Shown here: piece by piece, positions 1 to 8,585 of the stretch
Numbering within the stretch: position 1 is the first letter of the stretch
Layout of the letters: each line of letters begins with the position of its first letter
Assembly (NCBI GenBank): GCA_017303555.1
Contig: JAFLCN010000027.1
Location: forward strand, 1-51,062
Source of the DNA: Planctomycetota bacterium
GTDB taxonomy: Bacteria > Planctomycetota > Phycisphaerae > Phycisphaerales > UBA1924
Direction: 5' to 3'
Length of the DNA stretch: 51,062 bases
Made by a program: the position numbers and the translations under genes
The notes under the pieces: model-generated
What the model saw: only the letters and a program-made list of their open reading frames with translations
Database searches by the model: none
Told to the model about the DNA's origin: nothing

Positions 1-207
1 GTTACCAATCAGTTAACCCCCCCCCCGGGAGCCCCCGCTGCACCCACCGTATGGCGTACTCCTTGAGCGCATAGATGTTGTCGGAGAAGACGATCACCTT
101 GTCGCCGCGCGCCTCGTGGGCCTCCACCAGGTATTGGCACGCCTGCGGGGCCAACAGATTGGGTGTGGGGGGCTGTTGTGGGGTGGGGTGGGGCGGGGTG
201 GGGGAGG
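1..207. other. Non-bacterial-looking segment, probable assembly chimera with algal DNA
   Basis: This end reads like eukaryotic genomic DNA on the minus strand: a C-rich tract at 179-207, a 3' splice-like GCAG at 143-146, an open exon, then a 5' splice-like GTGGGTG at 41-47 and another C/G-rich stretch. From about 251 onward the sequence behaves as the leader of a bacterial secreted-protein gene, so a junction would lie between about 207 and 251. GC-rich introns of this kind are common in chlorophyte algae. Alternatives are a real horizontal acquisition or a decayed bacterial XPB helicase; the paired splice-like ends favour the eukaryotic reading. Confidence 0.6.
48..142 (-). CDS. Exon of an XPB/ERCC3-type DNA repair helicase (fragment)
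   Basis: The minus strand encodes about 31 residues containing ACQYLVEAHEARGDK, VIVFSDN and ALKEYAIR, which match the start of the second helicase domain of XPB/ERCC3, the TFIIH 3'-5' helicase (eukaryotic consensus around ACQFLI..HE, DKIIVF.DN, ALKEYAIR). Similarity stops sharply at both ends: upstream the frame becomes Pro/Thr low complexity and downstream the conserved Leu after AIR is lost. The stops in similarity coincide with AG and GT dinucleotides in splice-like contexts. The exon is 95 nt, starts in phase 0 and ends after two bases of the Arg codon. Bacterial XPB helicases also exist, but they would not be bounded this way. Confidence 0.7.
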
Positions 208-334
208 GAGCAACTTTGATGTGGCGGCGTGACGGAAGCCGCTCCGGGCGATGCAAAATTTGGCATCGGATTTGGCGGATGTTTCGGTATATTGGAGCTG
301 CCGCGGTTTGCGGTCAATCCGGGGATTCTCAAGA

Positions 335-3040
335 ATGAAAAACGTGTCGCTGCGTTTCTGCGTGTGTGCGGGGCTCGGCTTCTTTGCGGTGGGAGCGACG
401 GCGCTCGGCCAGAGCGTTGTGTACGTTCCGAATGGATCGGACACGACGGCGGGGACGATCGGCAACGTGGCGGGGATCGGCAACGCCGTGAGCGGCACAT
501 CGCAGGCGGTGTATTCGGCGGCGCAGATGGCGAGCGTGCCGCCGGGCAGTTTGATTACGGGGATGCAGCTTCGGCTGCGGAACATCGTGACCTCGTCATG
601 GCCGGCGTCGGCGTTGACGATCACGAGGTACGACGTGACGTTTGCGGATTCGCCGGTGACGCCGGCGACGATGACGACGACGTTCGCGTCGAACATGAGC
701 AATCCGGTGCTCGTGCGTTCGGGTGCTTTGAGCTTGGCGGCGGGGGCGTATCCGGGCGGGGCGAACACGGGAACGGTGCCCGAGGGTTGGGGGCCGCTGA
801 TTTCGTTCGCGACGCCGTATGTCTACGGCGGCGGAGCGATGGCGGTGGAGATTCGCTCGGAGAACCCGTCGGCTTCCGGCGCATCGCAGGCGGACCTTGT
901 CGCGGCCGCGGGCGGCGGTGCGGGGTTCACATCGTGGAATTCATCGAGCGCAGCGACGGGCCTGCCGGTGACGGCGAACACGGGGCTGGCGATGCGGCTG
1001 ACGTATGTCACGCCGGGGGCGGCACCGTTTCAAAGAGGTGTCACGCGGCTGGTCATCCTGGATGATCTGGTGAATGAACGAGCGAACAACGGCGGCACAT
1101 CGGTGCTGTACGACTTCGCGAAAACGACGCAGGGAATCGTCGAGCAGGGCGAGATGCGTCGGCTGGGGCGCGGGTCGCGTCTGATCGGGATGTTCTATCG
1201 CGGCGGGAGCTCGTCGGCGTGGCCGGCGTCGGCGGATTCTTACAGCCGGTACGACTTGACGCTGTCGAAGGCGCTGACGACTCCGGCGACGATGAGCAAC
1301 ACGGTCGCGAACAACATCGGAGCGGACGCGACGCTGGTGCGGAGCGGGCAGCTGGATCTGGGGGCGGGCGTGCTGTTGCCGCTCGGTCCATCCCCGAGGC
1401 CCGCGCCCTGGGCGATGGAGATTCCGTTTACGACGCCGTACATGTACAAGGGCGGCGGGCTGATGACGCTGGTGCGCTCGAGCAGCATCAGCAGTTTCGA
1501 TGGGGGCTCTCCCGCCGGGCTCGCGATATCGGATGAGCGGTACGGCACGCGGGTGCGGATGCGCGGTTCGTCGCTGCTTTCGCCGGACGCGACGACGACA
1601 GAGGGCAATGTCAGTTATGCGATGCAGATGTTCAGCGCCGATTCGGGCACGGTGACGCCCCGGCAGTTTGTGGAAACGGCGGGAGCGATCCCGGCCATGA
1701 CCAACTTCTACGCCGGCACGGCGCAGGTGGTGCAGACGGTCATCGCGGCGGGCGAGTTGCAGGAGATTCCGGTGGGGAGCCAGATTACGGGATTGACGGT
1801 GCGATCAACCGATGCGAACGCGTGGCCGGCGAGCGGGCTTGGATTCACGGAGTATCAGATCGATGTGAGCACGGCGGCGGCGCGTCCCTTTTCGCTCAGC
1901 GCTCTCTACGCGAACAACGAAGGGAGCGACAAGTTGCGGGTGCGGAGCGGGCCGCTGTCGGTGATGAAGCAGAGTTTCCCGGGCGGCGCGGCGGTGAACG
2001 CGTTTGGAGCGACGATCTGGTTTGATCGGCCGTTTGTGTATGTGGGGGGAGATCTGTGTGTGACGGTGCGACACTCGGGCAGCGGGTCGGCGACGACGCC
2101 GGCTTCGATGGATGCGCACGGCATCGCGACGCGCTCGCAGATGATCACCTCGTCGGGCAACATCAACGCGGGCTCGGGGACGCGGCTGCCTCAGGGGCCG
2201 GTGATGCGCGTGGAATACAACCCGTCGGTGGTGGCGCCGATCGAGGCGAGCGCGATGCAGGGGGGGACGGGGTATCCGATTTTGCTGAGTGCGGGCGGCA
2301 ACGTGCACCAGTCGGTGTATGCGGAGGATCAGCTCCGGGGTCTGCGCATCGGCAGCGTGATCACGGGCGTCTCGCTGAGGCGGAACAGCCGGGTTGATTT
2401 CCAGGGGCCGGATTGGCCCGCGAGCGACACGGTTGTGAACCGGTTCGATATCACGCTGAGTACATCGCCGGTGGGGCCGGGCGCGATGTCGGACACGTTC
2501 GCGAGCAATATCGGAGCGGATGCGATCCTGGTGCGGTCGGGTTCGATGACGATTCCGGCGAAGGCGTTCCCGTACATCGAATCCGAAACCGTTCCGTGCG
2601 ACAACGAGTGGTTCATCCAGTTCACCGAGCCGTTTGTGTACAAGGGCGGCGCGTTGAGCATGACGATCCGCAACAACTCCGGCGCGGGCGGCACGACGTT
2701 CATGGCGGATGCATACCTCGGTTCCGACAGCGTGGCGGCGGGCCGGTGGGCGATCGGCATGGGACCGGACGCGACGACGCACACGAACTTCAGCCAGAAA
2801 GGCGCGTTGGTGGCGAGGTTCGCGTTTGTTCCCAAGGGCGTGTGCTTTGGGGACCTCAACAACGACGGGGTCGTCGAAGACACGGACTTTGTGATGTTCG
2901 CTTCGGCATACGACCGGCTGGATTGCAGCGATCCGGTGATGCCGATGGGCTGTCCGGCGGACCTGACGTTTGATCGCTTCGTGGACGATACGGACTTTGT
3001 GTTCTTTGTTTCGAGTTACGATGCGCTGGTGTGCCCGTAA
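335..3040 (+). CDS. Secreted protein with four internal repeats and a dockerin-like C-terminus
   Basis: This 901-residue protein starts with a signal peptide (MKNVSLR, hydrophobic core, likely cleavage after ALG near residue 25). An in-frame ATG at 251 also exists, but 335 places the signal peptide at the N-terminus. The body holds four diverged copies of a roughly 150-190 residue module. Each has G-S-x-I-T/I-G near its start, WPAS, a Y-D/Q-I/V-x-L/V-S strand, the words F/Y-A-x-N and VRSG, and ends with PF/PYVYxGG. The last ~65 residues form a dockerin-like pair of calcium-loop motifs: the first is intact (DLNNDGVVEDTDF), the second has lost its Gly (DLTFDRFVDDTDF). This tail is typical of secreted Phycisphaerae proteins of unknown attachment role. 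Substrate and function are unknown; a surface or extracellular adhesive or scaffold role is an inference. Confidence 0.85.
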   Translation: MKNVSLRFCVCAGLGFFAVGATALGQSVVYVPNGSDTTAGTIGNVAGIGNAVSGTSQAVYSAAQMASVPPGSLITGMQLRLRNIVTSSWPASALTITRYDVTFADSPVTPATMTTTFASNMSNPVLVRSGALSLAAGAYPGGANTGTVPEGWGPLISFATPYVYGGGAMAVEIRSENPSASGASQADLVAAAGGGAGFTSWNSSSAATGLPVTANTGLAMRLTYVTPGAAPFQRGVTRLVILDDLVNERANNGGTSVLYDFAKTTQGIVEQGEMRRLGRGSRLIGMFYRGGSSSAWPASADSYSRYDLTLSKALTTPATMSNTVANNIGADATLVRSGQLDLGAGVLLPLGPSPRPAPWAMEIPFTTPYMYKGGGLMTLVRSSSISSFDGGSPAGLAISDERYGTRVRMRGSSLLSPDATTTEGNVSYAMQMFSADSGTVTPRQFVETAGAIPAMTNFYAGTAQVVQTVIAAGELQEIPVGSQITGLTVRSTDANAWPASGLGFTEYQIDVSTAAARPFSLSALYANNEGSDKLRVRSGPLSVMKQSFPGGAAVNAFGATIWFDRPFVYVGGDLCVTVRHSGSGSATTPASMDAHGIATRSQMITSSGNINAGSGTRLPQGPVMRVEYNPSVVAPIEASAMQGGTGYPILLSAGGNVHQSVYAEDQLRGLRIGSVITGVSLRRNSRVDFQGPDWPASDTVVNRFDITLSTSPVGPGAMSDTFASNIGADAILVRSGSMTIPAKAFPYIESETVPCDNEWFIQFTEPFVYKGGALSMTIRNNSGAGGTTFMADAYLGSDSVAAGRWAIGMGPDATTHTNFSQKGALVARFAFVPKGVCFGDLNNDGVVEDTDFVMFASAYDRLDCSDPVMPMGCPADLTFDRFVDDTDFVFFVSSYDALVCP

Positions 3041-3327
3041 GGGAGGCGCAGGCGCCGGACGCCTGGCACCGACGTCCGCTTTCGGCGGAGGCTCGAGCGA
3101 TGAGACGTTGATGCCCGAGGCGGCTCGGCGGTTCGATGCCGATGAACCGGGTCGGCGCGGTGAACTGCCTCCTACCCCCATCGCCCCTTCGGCTCAATTC
3201 ATGCGTAGAAAGCTCCACGGGGCGAAGAGAGCCGTGGCGCCTGGGAGAGGCTGGTCGAGTTTGCGCGCCATGACACCTTCCCTCGCACACCGGGTTCGTG
3301 GAGGCGCGTTAGTTCAGAGACTGCGTG
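3041..3327. other. Convergent intergenic region
   Basis: This gap separates two genes that converge. Apart from the small hairpin just after the first stop codon, nothing was recognised. Open frames crossing it show no family resemblance and are probably chance. Confidence 0.4.
3049..3065 (+). terminator. Hairpin after the dockerin gene, possible terminator
   Basis: CAGGCG at 3049-3054 pairs perfectly with CGCCTG at 3060-3065 around a 5-nt loop, eight bases after the stop codon. There is no U-tract, so it is at best a weak or factor-assisted terminator, or an mRNA 3'-end stabiliser. Confidence 0.3.
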
Positions 3328-4083
3328 TTAATCGATCTGCCGCGGTGGGCTTGGCAGCCGGGTTCGGCGTCGTGAAGCGATTGGGGCGGCAGCGCACAGC
3401 ACCGCGAGGGCGCCCGGTGCCGGGATGTCGGCAAAGGTCATCGAGTTCGTGAAGCCCGCGCCGCCGGCGGAGCCTTGTCCGAAGCCGGTGTAGTACTGGT
3501 TGTTTCCGTTCGCGCCGACGAGCAAGCGGTAGTTACCGGGGCCGAGCACCAGATTGCTCGTGACATTGGACCATGTTCGCGAGCTGTGGAAGCTCGTTGG
3601 GTCGTACGTGAACGTCGCGAGGCTCCAGGAATCAAAGACGACGGCATTTGTGCTGGCGTTGTAGATCACAAAGTACGCGTTCGCCTCTTCGGGCTTTGCG
3701 TGCGGGTAGAAATCTTCTGACATGCTGCCATTGAGCTTGATAGTCGCGGCGACGCTTCCGGAAACCGTGAAGTAGGCTTCGAGCGTCGATTGACTGATGT
3801 CGTCGACGTGATAGCTGGCGCCGGTGTGTTTGTACCCGGAGAAGGAACCGCTCACGCCGGCGTTGGTGACCGTCGAAGTGTGGGAGTAGTTGGTCATGGC
3901 GACCGATCCCGTACCCATTTGGTCATAGGTCCAGGATTCGTTGTAGTAATAGAAGCCGACGGACGTCTCTCGCCTCTGGTTGATGGCCTCGCTGTGACGG
4001 GACGTGAACGTCACGGCGCTGAACGCGGCGGGTGCGGGGATGCACAGGCATGCGAGTAGTGCAGTTTTCGTTTGGACGTGCAT
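3328..4083 (-). CDS. Exported protein with PEP-CTERM-like sorting tail
   Basis: The 251-residue protein has an N-terminal signal peptide (hydrophobic stretch ending around FSAV, residues 8-23). A strong Shine-Dalgarno (AAGGAGAA, 5 nt before the ATG at 4083) fixes the start. The middle is rich in Ser, Thr, Tyr and Asn with no known catalytic motif and is predicted beta-rich. Near the C-terminus it has IPAPG, a short Ala/Leu/Val-rich stretch and a RRRTR basic cluster. This is the layout of PEP-CTERM sorting tails as seen in Phycisphaerae (PAPG variant), which are recognised by exosortases. A further ~11 residues follow the basic cluster, which is longer than usual. Function is unknown; extracellular or surface location is inferred. 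Confidence 0.75.
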   Translation of the reverse strand: MHVQTKTALLACLCIPAPAAFSAVTFTSRHSEAINQRRETSVGFYYYNESWTYDQMGTGSVAMTNYSHTSTVTNAGVSGSFSGYKHTGASYHVDDISQSTLEAYFTVSGSVAATIKLNGSMSEDFYPHAKPEEANAYFVIYNASTNAVVFDSWSLATFTYDPTSFHSSRTWSNVTSNLVLGPGNYRLLVGANGNNQYYTGFGQGSAGGAGFTNSMTFADIPAPGALAVLCAAAPIASRRRTRLPSPPRQID

Positions 4084-4448
4084 CGAAATTCTCCTTCATT
4101 CATCGAGCGGAAACACGAATCCTGAACGGGAACCTGAGGCGAGCGACGGGACTCCAGCCGTACGCGAGCGTACCCACAGTTGCTTGCTGTCGGGCGTGCG
4201 ACCCTCATTCGTACCGGTTGGCGTGGATCTCGCTCTACTCAGGTTCTCCCGCCCCCGCGAGAACACATTTGAGGCTATCCGAGAACGGCGGATTCCGCAA
4301 GGCCAAAGTTGATGAAGAATGGCTTGGTGCGGCGACTGCAAACGTGGCTTGGTTGGGTGTTGGCACCGTACGGAAAGCCGCCGGCGGCTTGGGCGACCCT
4401 TTCGATACGAGCCGTGTGTGAGCGGGGCCGGTCGGCGGGTTCGAGGCG
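4084..4448. other. Intergenic region without a recognisable gene
   Basis: This 365-nt stretch lies between the start of the PEP-CTERM-like gene and the 3' end of yidC, both on the minus strand. It must hold the promoter for the minus-strand exported-protein gene, but no convincing -35/-10 pair was picked out. Short open frames here have no family resemblance. No terminator with a U-tract is visible after yidC. Confidence 0.4.
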
Positions 4449-6701
4449 TTATCGCTTGGGCTTGTTCTTACTGATGGACTTGCCGCCGGCTTCGGCGTTT
4501 TTGCGCTGCTGTTCGACGAGTTCCTGCATGCGGGCGAAGAAGCCGCCTGGTTTCGCGGTGCCGCGCTTGGCCTTGATTTTGTCGAGGTTGAGCAGGTCGT
4601 GCTTGTTGATGTGGGCGCGGATGCGTTTGTGCTCGAAGATGCCGAGTGCGCTGTTGGCGACGAAGTAGATGGTGAGGCCTGCGGGCGCGTTGTACATCAT
4701 CACGGGGAACATGACGAGGCTGATCCACTTGATCATGGTCTGCTGCGTCTGCTGCTCGGGCGTGAGCTGCGTCGTGGTGGGGGGCGTGAGGTATTTCTGG
4801 TGGAGGTAGAAGACCACGCTGAGGATGAGCGGCAGGATGTTGATGGCGGTGACCGGGCCCAGGATCGCCCCGATGAGCGGAATCTGGAAGCCGGATTGTG
4901 AGAAGACCCAGAAGTTGTCGGGGACGGAGAGATCCGCGAGGAAGGTGGGGTGGCCGAGCTTCTGGAAGATGCCGTAGAAGGCGGGCTGGTGGCGGAGTTC
5001 GGCGGCGAAGAAGAGGGTGGCGTAGAGGGCGAGCCAGATCGGAGTCTGGAGGAACATCGGCAGGCAGCCGAGCATGCCGAGGGGGTTGATGCCTTCTTCA
5101 CGCCAGAGCTTGGCGGTTTCGGCCTGGAGCACTTTGGGGTCGTTGCCGTACTTCTCTTTGAGCTTGGCCTGCTTGGGGCCCATCTCGGCCATCTGCTTGC
5201 CGAAGCGCTGCATGCGCACCTGTGACCACTTGGTGACGGGGTGCAGGATGGTGCGGACAACGACGACGAGCAGGATGATCGAGAGCGCCCAGTCGTGGAC
5301 GATCGAGTGCAGGAAGGTCAGGAGCCAGAGGAGGAACGATGTGAGGAAGTTGAACGTGCAGAAGGCGCACGGGCCGGGCATGGAGTAGAGGACGAGGCCG
5401 TCGAGCGAGAGGGCCTTGCCGGCCGGGTCCGTGCGGATCTCGGAACGGATGAGTGCGCCGGCGTACAAGGCGAGCGAGAAATCGGCCGATTTTCCGGGCG
5501 CGAGCGTGGTGTCGGGGCTGGTGAGGCGGAGCGCGACGACGTCGTTGGGGTGTCCGTTGAGGAGCGGACGCTCGAGAACGAGGCGGTCAACCTGCTGGAC
5601 GCTCTTGAGGGGCTTTTCGCCGATGAGCTGCCCCCCGACGGCACCGGGCGTGATCGGGGTGTGGAGCGCGACGCCGAAGTAGCGGTTGGTGAGGCCGATC
5701 CATGAGAGTGTGTACTGGCGGTCTTTGCTGAGCGCATTGGGCCACTCGGTGACGGACTCTTCGTAGTGGCCGTTTGCGAGCTTGGTGCCCAGAACGGTGG
5801 CGTGCTCCAGCACATAGTCGCGGCTCTGCACGAAGCTCTGCGTCGGGTCGTATTGAGGCGACAGGATGTAGCCGAACCGAAGGCGGCGCTTCTCGCCGAC
5901 GTATGTGGCGGCGTCCATCGGGAGATCAACGGGGCCGATCTGGTAGAGACGGAACGAGATGGGGCCGTTCGTGAGGTTCTCGACGTGCTGAGACAGAACG
6001 AGATTCCGTCCGTCCGCGGAGAGTGAGAAGGTGCGCACAATCCGGAGCGCGGTCGTGCCCGCGCTGTCCGCGATCTCGGCCGTGAAGGTGCCGGGGGCCT
6101 GGAACTTCCAGAGCGTGCCCGCGGCATCGACCGAGAGGTTGATGAATTGATCGCCGATCTGGAGGCCGAGCGCCGCCATCGGGGCGACGATGGTGGTCAG
6201 CGGAATTCCGGCGGCGGTCTTGAGCGGATTGCCCGCGATGTCGAAGACCGGGGTTGAATATTCGATCTGGAGATCGACCGGGTTTTCGCGCTTGATGGTC
6301 TCGAAGTGATCGGCGGAGCGGAGCGAGGCGATGCCCGCACCGACGGCGGAGAAGCGGACGAGCAGGTGGTTGCTTTTCAGTTCGGCCGCGGCGACCGACG
6401 AATCGGCGGGCCAGACGCGCGCGCGAAGGGAAGAGAGCTCGACTTGGCTGCCGGGGATCGGCTTGGCTTCGGAGGCAGGGGGTGTCTGCGGAACCTGTCC
6501 CGGGTTGGCGACGGGCGCGCTCGGTTCGGGAGCGACCGGAGCCGGGGTGTTGGCGAGAACCTGCTGCGGGGGCGGGGCGTTGAGCTGCTGCTGCGTTGTC
6601 TTCTTGGAGGAGAAGTACATCGCAAAGAAGCCGCCGATGATGAGGAGGAAGGCGCCGACGACCGCGAGGGGTCTGACCAGCTTGTTGGGTTCTTTTGGCA
6701 T
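4449..6701 (-). CDS. yidC: Membrane protein insertase YidC
   Basis: YidC inserts proteins into the cytoplasmic membrane, alone or with SecYEG. The 750-residue product has the Gram-negative layout: a first transmembrane segment at about residues 10-30, a Gln/Pro-rich linker, a large periplasmic beta domain (about 75-420), and a C-terminal OxaA/YidC core. The core shows the conserved Arg after a hydrophobic helix (VVVVRTILHP), the charged cytoplasmic hairpin (RMQRFGKQM, LKEKYGNDP), EEGINPLGMLGCLPMFLQ, and the last helices with MYNAPAGLTIYFVANS. The tail after about 690 is Lys-rich, as expected for ribosome contact. It is longer than Escherichia coli YidC (548 aa), mainly in the periplasmic domain and tail. 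It is followed on the same strand's upstream side, 31 nt away, by the metallophosphoesterase gene, so the two may be cotranscribed. Confidence 0.97.
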   Translation of the reverse strand: MPKEPNKLVRPLAVVGAFLLIIGGFFAMYFSSKKTTQQQLNAPPPQQVLANTPAPVAPEPSAPVANPGQVPQTPPASEAKPIPGSQVELSSLRARVWPADSSVAAAELKSNHLLVRFSAVGAGIASLRSADHFETIKRENPVDLQIEYSTPVFDIAGNPLKTAAGIPLTTIVAPMAALGLQIGDQFINLSVDAAGTLWKFQAPGTFTAEIADSAGTTALRIVRTFSLSADGRNLVLSQHVENLTNGPISFRLYQIGPVDLPMDAATYVGEKRRLRFGYILSPQYDPTQSFVQSRDYVLEHATVLGTKLANGHYEESVTEWPNALSKDRQYTLSWIGLTNRYFGVALHTPITPGAVGGQLIGEKPLKSVQQVDRLVLERPLLNGHPNDVVALRLTSPDTTLAPGKSADFSLALYAGALIRSEIRTDPAGKALSLDGLVLYSMPGPCAFCTFNFLTSFLLWLLTFLHSIVHDWALSIILLVVVVRTILHPVTKWSQVRMQRFGKQMAEMGPKQAKLKEKYGNDPKVLQAETAKLWREEGINPLGMLGCLPMFLQTPIWLALYATLFFAAELRHQPAFYGIFQKLGHPTFLADLSVPDNFWVFSQSGFQIPLIGAILGPVTAINILPLILSVVFYLHQKYLTPPTTTQLTPEQQTQQTMIKWISLVMFPVMMYNAPAGLTIYFVANSALGIFEHKRIRAHINKHDLLNLDKIKAKRGTAKPGGFFARMQELVEQQRKNAEAGGKSISKNKPKR

Positions 6702-6732
6702 TGGTGAAAAAGGAGTCGGCGGCGTCGGGGAA

Positions 6733-7512
6733 TCAGCGGCCCTCGAAAAGGCGGTCGGCCAGCCAGACTGGGAGTTGCGGGACCTGCTTGATCTTGTTGG
6801 CGGTGGCGGCGATGTCGTACTCGACGCGGACGAACTGGGCGTATTCGGGATGAAGGATCAGGTAACAGGCGCGCGGGTCTTGATCGCGGGGCTGTCCGAC
6901 GGAGCCGACGTTGATGATGGCTTTCTCGCCGGGGCGGAAGTTGTAGCGATTGTCGTTGCCGAGCTCGTCCGGCGGATAGAAATCAGGCTCGCTGGTGAAG
7001 ACGCCGGGGACGTGCGTGTGACCGACGATGGCGGTGTTGGTGACGCGATCGAAGATGGCTTCCATCTTGTCGGGCGCGTTGTTGACATCGTCGGGGAAGA
7101 TGTATTCGTTGATCGGGCGACGGGGCGAACCGTGCACGGCGAGGATGGGGCCGGGCATATCGGGAAGCTGCTCGACGATGCGGACGCGCAGGCGGCCGAG
7201 GAAGTCGTAGCGATCGGCGCGGAGCTTGGCGTCGGTCTCGCGGTCGAATTGGTCACGGGTCCAGAAGGCAGCGGATTCGGCGCCGGCGTTGAAGTTGGTG
7301 GGTTCGTAGAGAACGGCGAAGTCGTGGTTGCCCATGAGCGACCACTTGGCGTGGCGGCGCACGAGATCAACGCATTCGAGCGGTTCGGGGCCGTAGCCGA
7401 CGATATCGCCGAGGCAGATGATCTGGTCGATCTTGCGCTTGTTGATGTCTTCCAGAACCCGCTTGAGTGCTTCGGCGTTGCCGTGAATGTCGCTGATAAC
7501 GGCGGTGGGCAC
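6733..7512 (-). CDS. Calcineurin-like metallophosphoesterase (YfcE/ApaH-like)
   Basis: The protein carries the metal-binding motifs of the calcineurin-like phosphoesterase superfamily in order: DIHGN near the N-terminus, GDIVGYG, GNHD, a distal His in VHGSP, and GHTH. It is about 259 residues from the GTG at 7512. That start was chosen because the conserved beta strand (PTAVISDIHGN) begins right there and GAGGG lies about 10 nt upstream; an earlier GTG at 7581 would add 23 unconserved residues and has no Shine-Dalgarno. The substrate cannot be read from sequence; relatives hydrolyse phosphodiesters or phosphoproteins. It lies directly upstream of yidC on the same strand. Confidence 0.88.
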   Translation of the reverse strand: MPTAVISDIHGNAEALKRVLEDINKRKIDQIICLGDIVGYGPEPLECVDLVRRHAKWSLMGNHDFAVLYEPTNFNAGAESAAFWTRDQFDRETDAKLRADRYDFLGRLRVRIVEQLPDMPGPILAVHGSPRRPINEYIFPDDVNNAPDKMEAIFDRVTNTAIVGHTHVPGVFTSEPDFYPPDELGNDNRYNFRPGEKAIINVGSVGQPRDQDPRACYLILHPEYAQFVRVEYDIAATANKIKQVPQLPVWLADRLFEGR

Positions 7513-7859
7513 GGTTGGAAAACCCTCGATGGGACGGAAGGGGGCTGTCAAAGCGGCAGGGAACCTGCCGGAAACTCTCACGCGGGCTCGCCCGCATCGG
7601 GAAGGGGGTCATGCTAGGCGATTTCGGCCCGATCCGCTCGCCCGGAATGTGGCGGCGAGGGGGTTCTGTATTCTTGCGATTCGCGGCACCGGGATTGCAC
7701 CAAGTGGACGGACCGGAAAGCCGATGCATCCGGTGGAGGCCCCGACAGCGGACGCTGTTCTCGGGGAAGCCGGAAGGGTGGGGAGGGGTGGGGAGGGGTG
7801 GCAGTCGGCTTCCGGCGGAGTAGGATCGGGCGAGAAGACCCTGTAGATAGGAAAAGCAC
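7513..7859. other. Divergent intergenic region between phosphoesterase and clpP genes
   Basis: About 350 nt between two divergent genes. It must hold promoters in both directions, none of which could be assigned confidently. The only obvious structure is the G-rich 10-bp repeat at 7776-7801. Confidence 0.4.
7776..7801 (+). repeat. G-rich 10-bp tandem repeat, possible G-quadruplex
   Basis: The unit GGGTGGGGAG is repeated 2.6 times, giving five runs of three or more G on the plus strand within 26 nt. It lies about 60 nt before the first clpP start, in its leader or promoter region. G-quadruplex formation is an inference from the run spacing. Confidence 0.6.
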
Positions 7860-8465
7860 ATGCCCGCGGCAAGCGTCTCGTACCAGCGAACCCGTGAAAT
7901 GACGATCGACGAACTCCTTTTGGAGAACCGGATCGTTTTTCTGATCGGCGAGATCAATCACCAGTCGGCGGCGAGGGTGATGATGCAGATGCTCTATCTG
8001 GAGAACCAGAAGAGAGGCCAGGAAATCAATTTTTACATCAACTCGCCGGGCGGAGCCGTGGACGACACGCTCGCGCTCTACGACACGATGCGGTTCATGA
8101 GCAGCCCGGTGAGCACGTACTGCCTCGGGCGGGCGTATTCGGGCGGCGCGGTGCTGCTGACGGCGGGCGCGAAGGGCAAGCGGTTCATTCTGCCCCACGC
8201 CAAGGTCATGATTCACCAGCCGTTCGGCGGCGTGACGGGGCAGGCGGAAGACATCCGCATCCAGGCCGAGCAGATCATCAAGATGAAGAAGGAACTGAAC
8301 CGAATCATCTCGGATCACACCGGGAAGAGCGTTGAGCAGATCCAGGCCGACAGCGAGCGCGACCGGTACTTCAGCGCCGAAGAGGCGGTGGCGTACGGGC
8401 TTGTGGATGAAGTGCTGCGGACGCCGCCGAAGGAAGCGAACGCGATCCTGCCGAATGTGCGGTAA
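7860..8465 (+). CDS. clpP: ATP-dependent Clp protease proteolytic subunit (first copy)
   Basis: ClpP forms the barrel-shaped serine peptidase that works with ClpX or ClpA unfoldases. The 201-residue product has all three catalytic residues in family context: Ser94 (in RAYSGGAV), His119 (VMIHQP) and Asp168 (SERDRYFSAEEA). The segment around Ser94 differs from the usual QAASMGA, having Tyr before and Gly after the Ser, but the nucleophile is kept. The N-terminus (SYQRTREM) lacks the canonical LVP-type loop found in the second copy, which could affect unfoldase docking. The second clpP lies 159 nt downstream on the same strand; paired ClpP isoforms that form mixed barrels are known in several phyla. 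Confidence 0.95.
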   Translation: MPAASVSYQRTREMTIDELLLENRIVFLIGEINHQSAARVMMQMLYLENQKRGQEINFYINSPGGAVDDTLALYDTMRFMSSPVSTYCLGRAYSGGAVLLTAGAKGKRFILPHAKVMIHQPFGGVTGQAEDIRIQAEQIIKMKKELNRIISDHTGKSVEQIQADSERDRYFSAEEAVAYGLVDEVLRTPPKEANAILPNVR

Positions 8466-8470
8466 GCCAA

Positions 8471-8498
8471 GGCATCAGGCATTTGGCATCAGGCATCA
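8471..8498 (+). repeat. Heptamer array A-left (GGCATCA family, 4 units)
   Basis: Four adjacent 7-nt units, GGCATCA, GGCATTT, GGCATCA, GGCATCA, begin five bases after the first clpP stop codon. The array faces an inverted partner at 8586-8613. The inner ends pair over 10 bp without mismatch (8492-8501 with 8583-8592). Confidence 0.9.
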
Positions 8499-8585
8499 GT
8501 TGAAGCAAGTTCATTTTTACGGTTTTCGGTTTCAGCGAACCAAAAAAGGAGTGAAGGCAAGGCAAGAGAATCCGGCGGGAGAAAC

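Noticed and set aside
179..207. G-run cluster as a bacterial promoter-region G-quadruplex
   Set aside because: It lies in the segment with exon/intron features on the minus strand and is better read as a C-rich intron tract.
288..293. TATATT as a -10 box for the dockerin gene
   Set aside because: The hexamer is good but no acceptable -35 lies at 16-18 nt, so it was not annotated as a promoter.
4032..4421. Plus-strand open frame in the gap before yidC
   Set aside because: It begins inside the minus-strand exported-protein gene, has no Shine-Dalgarno and no recognisable features.
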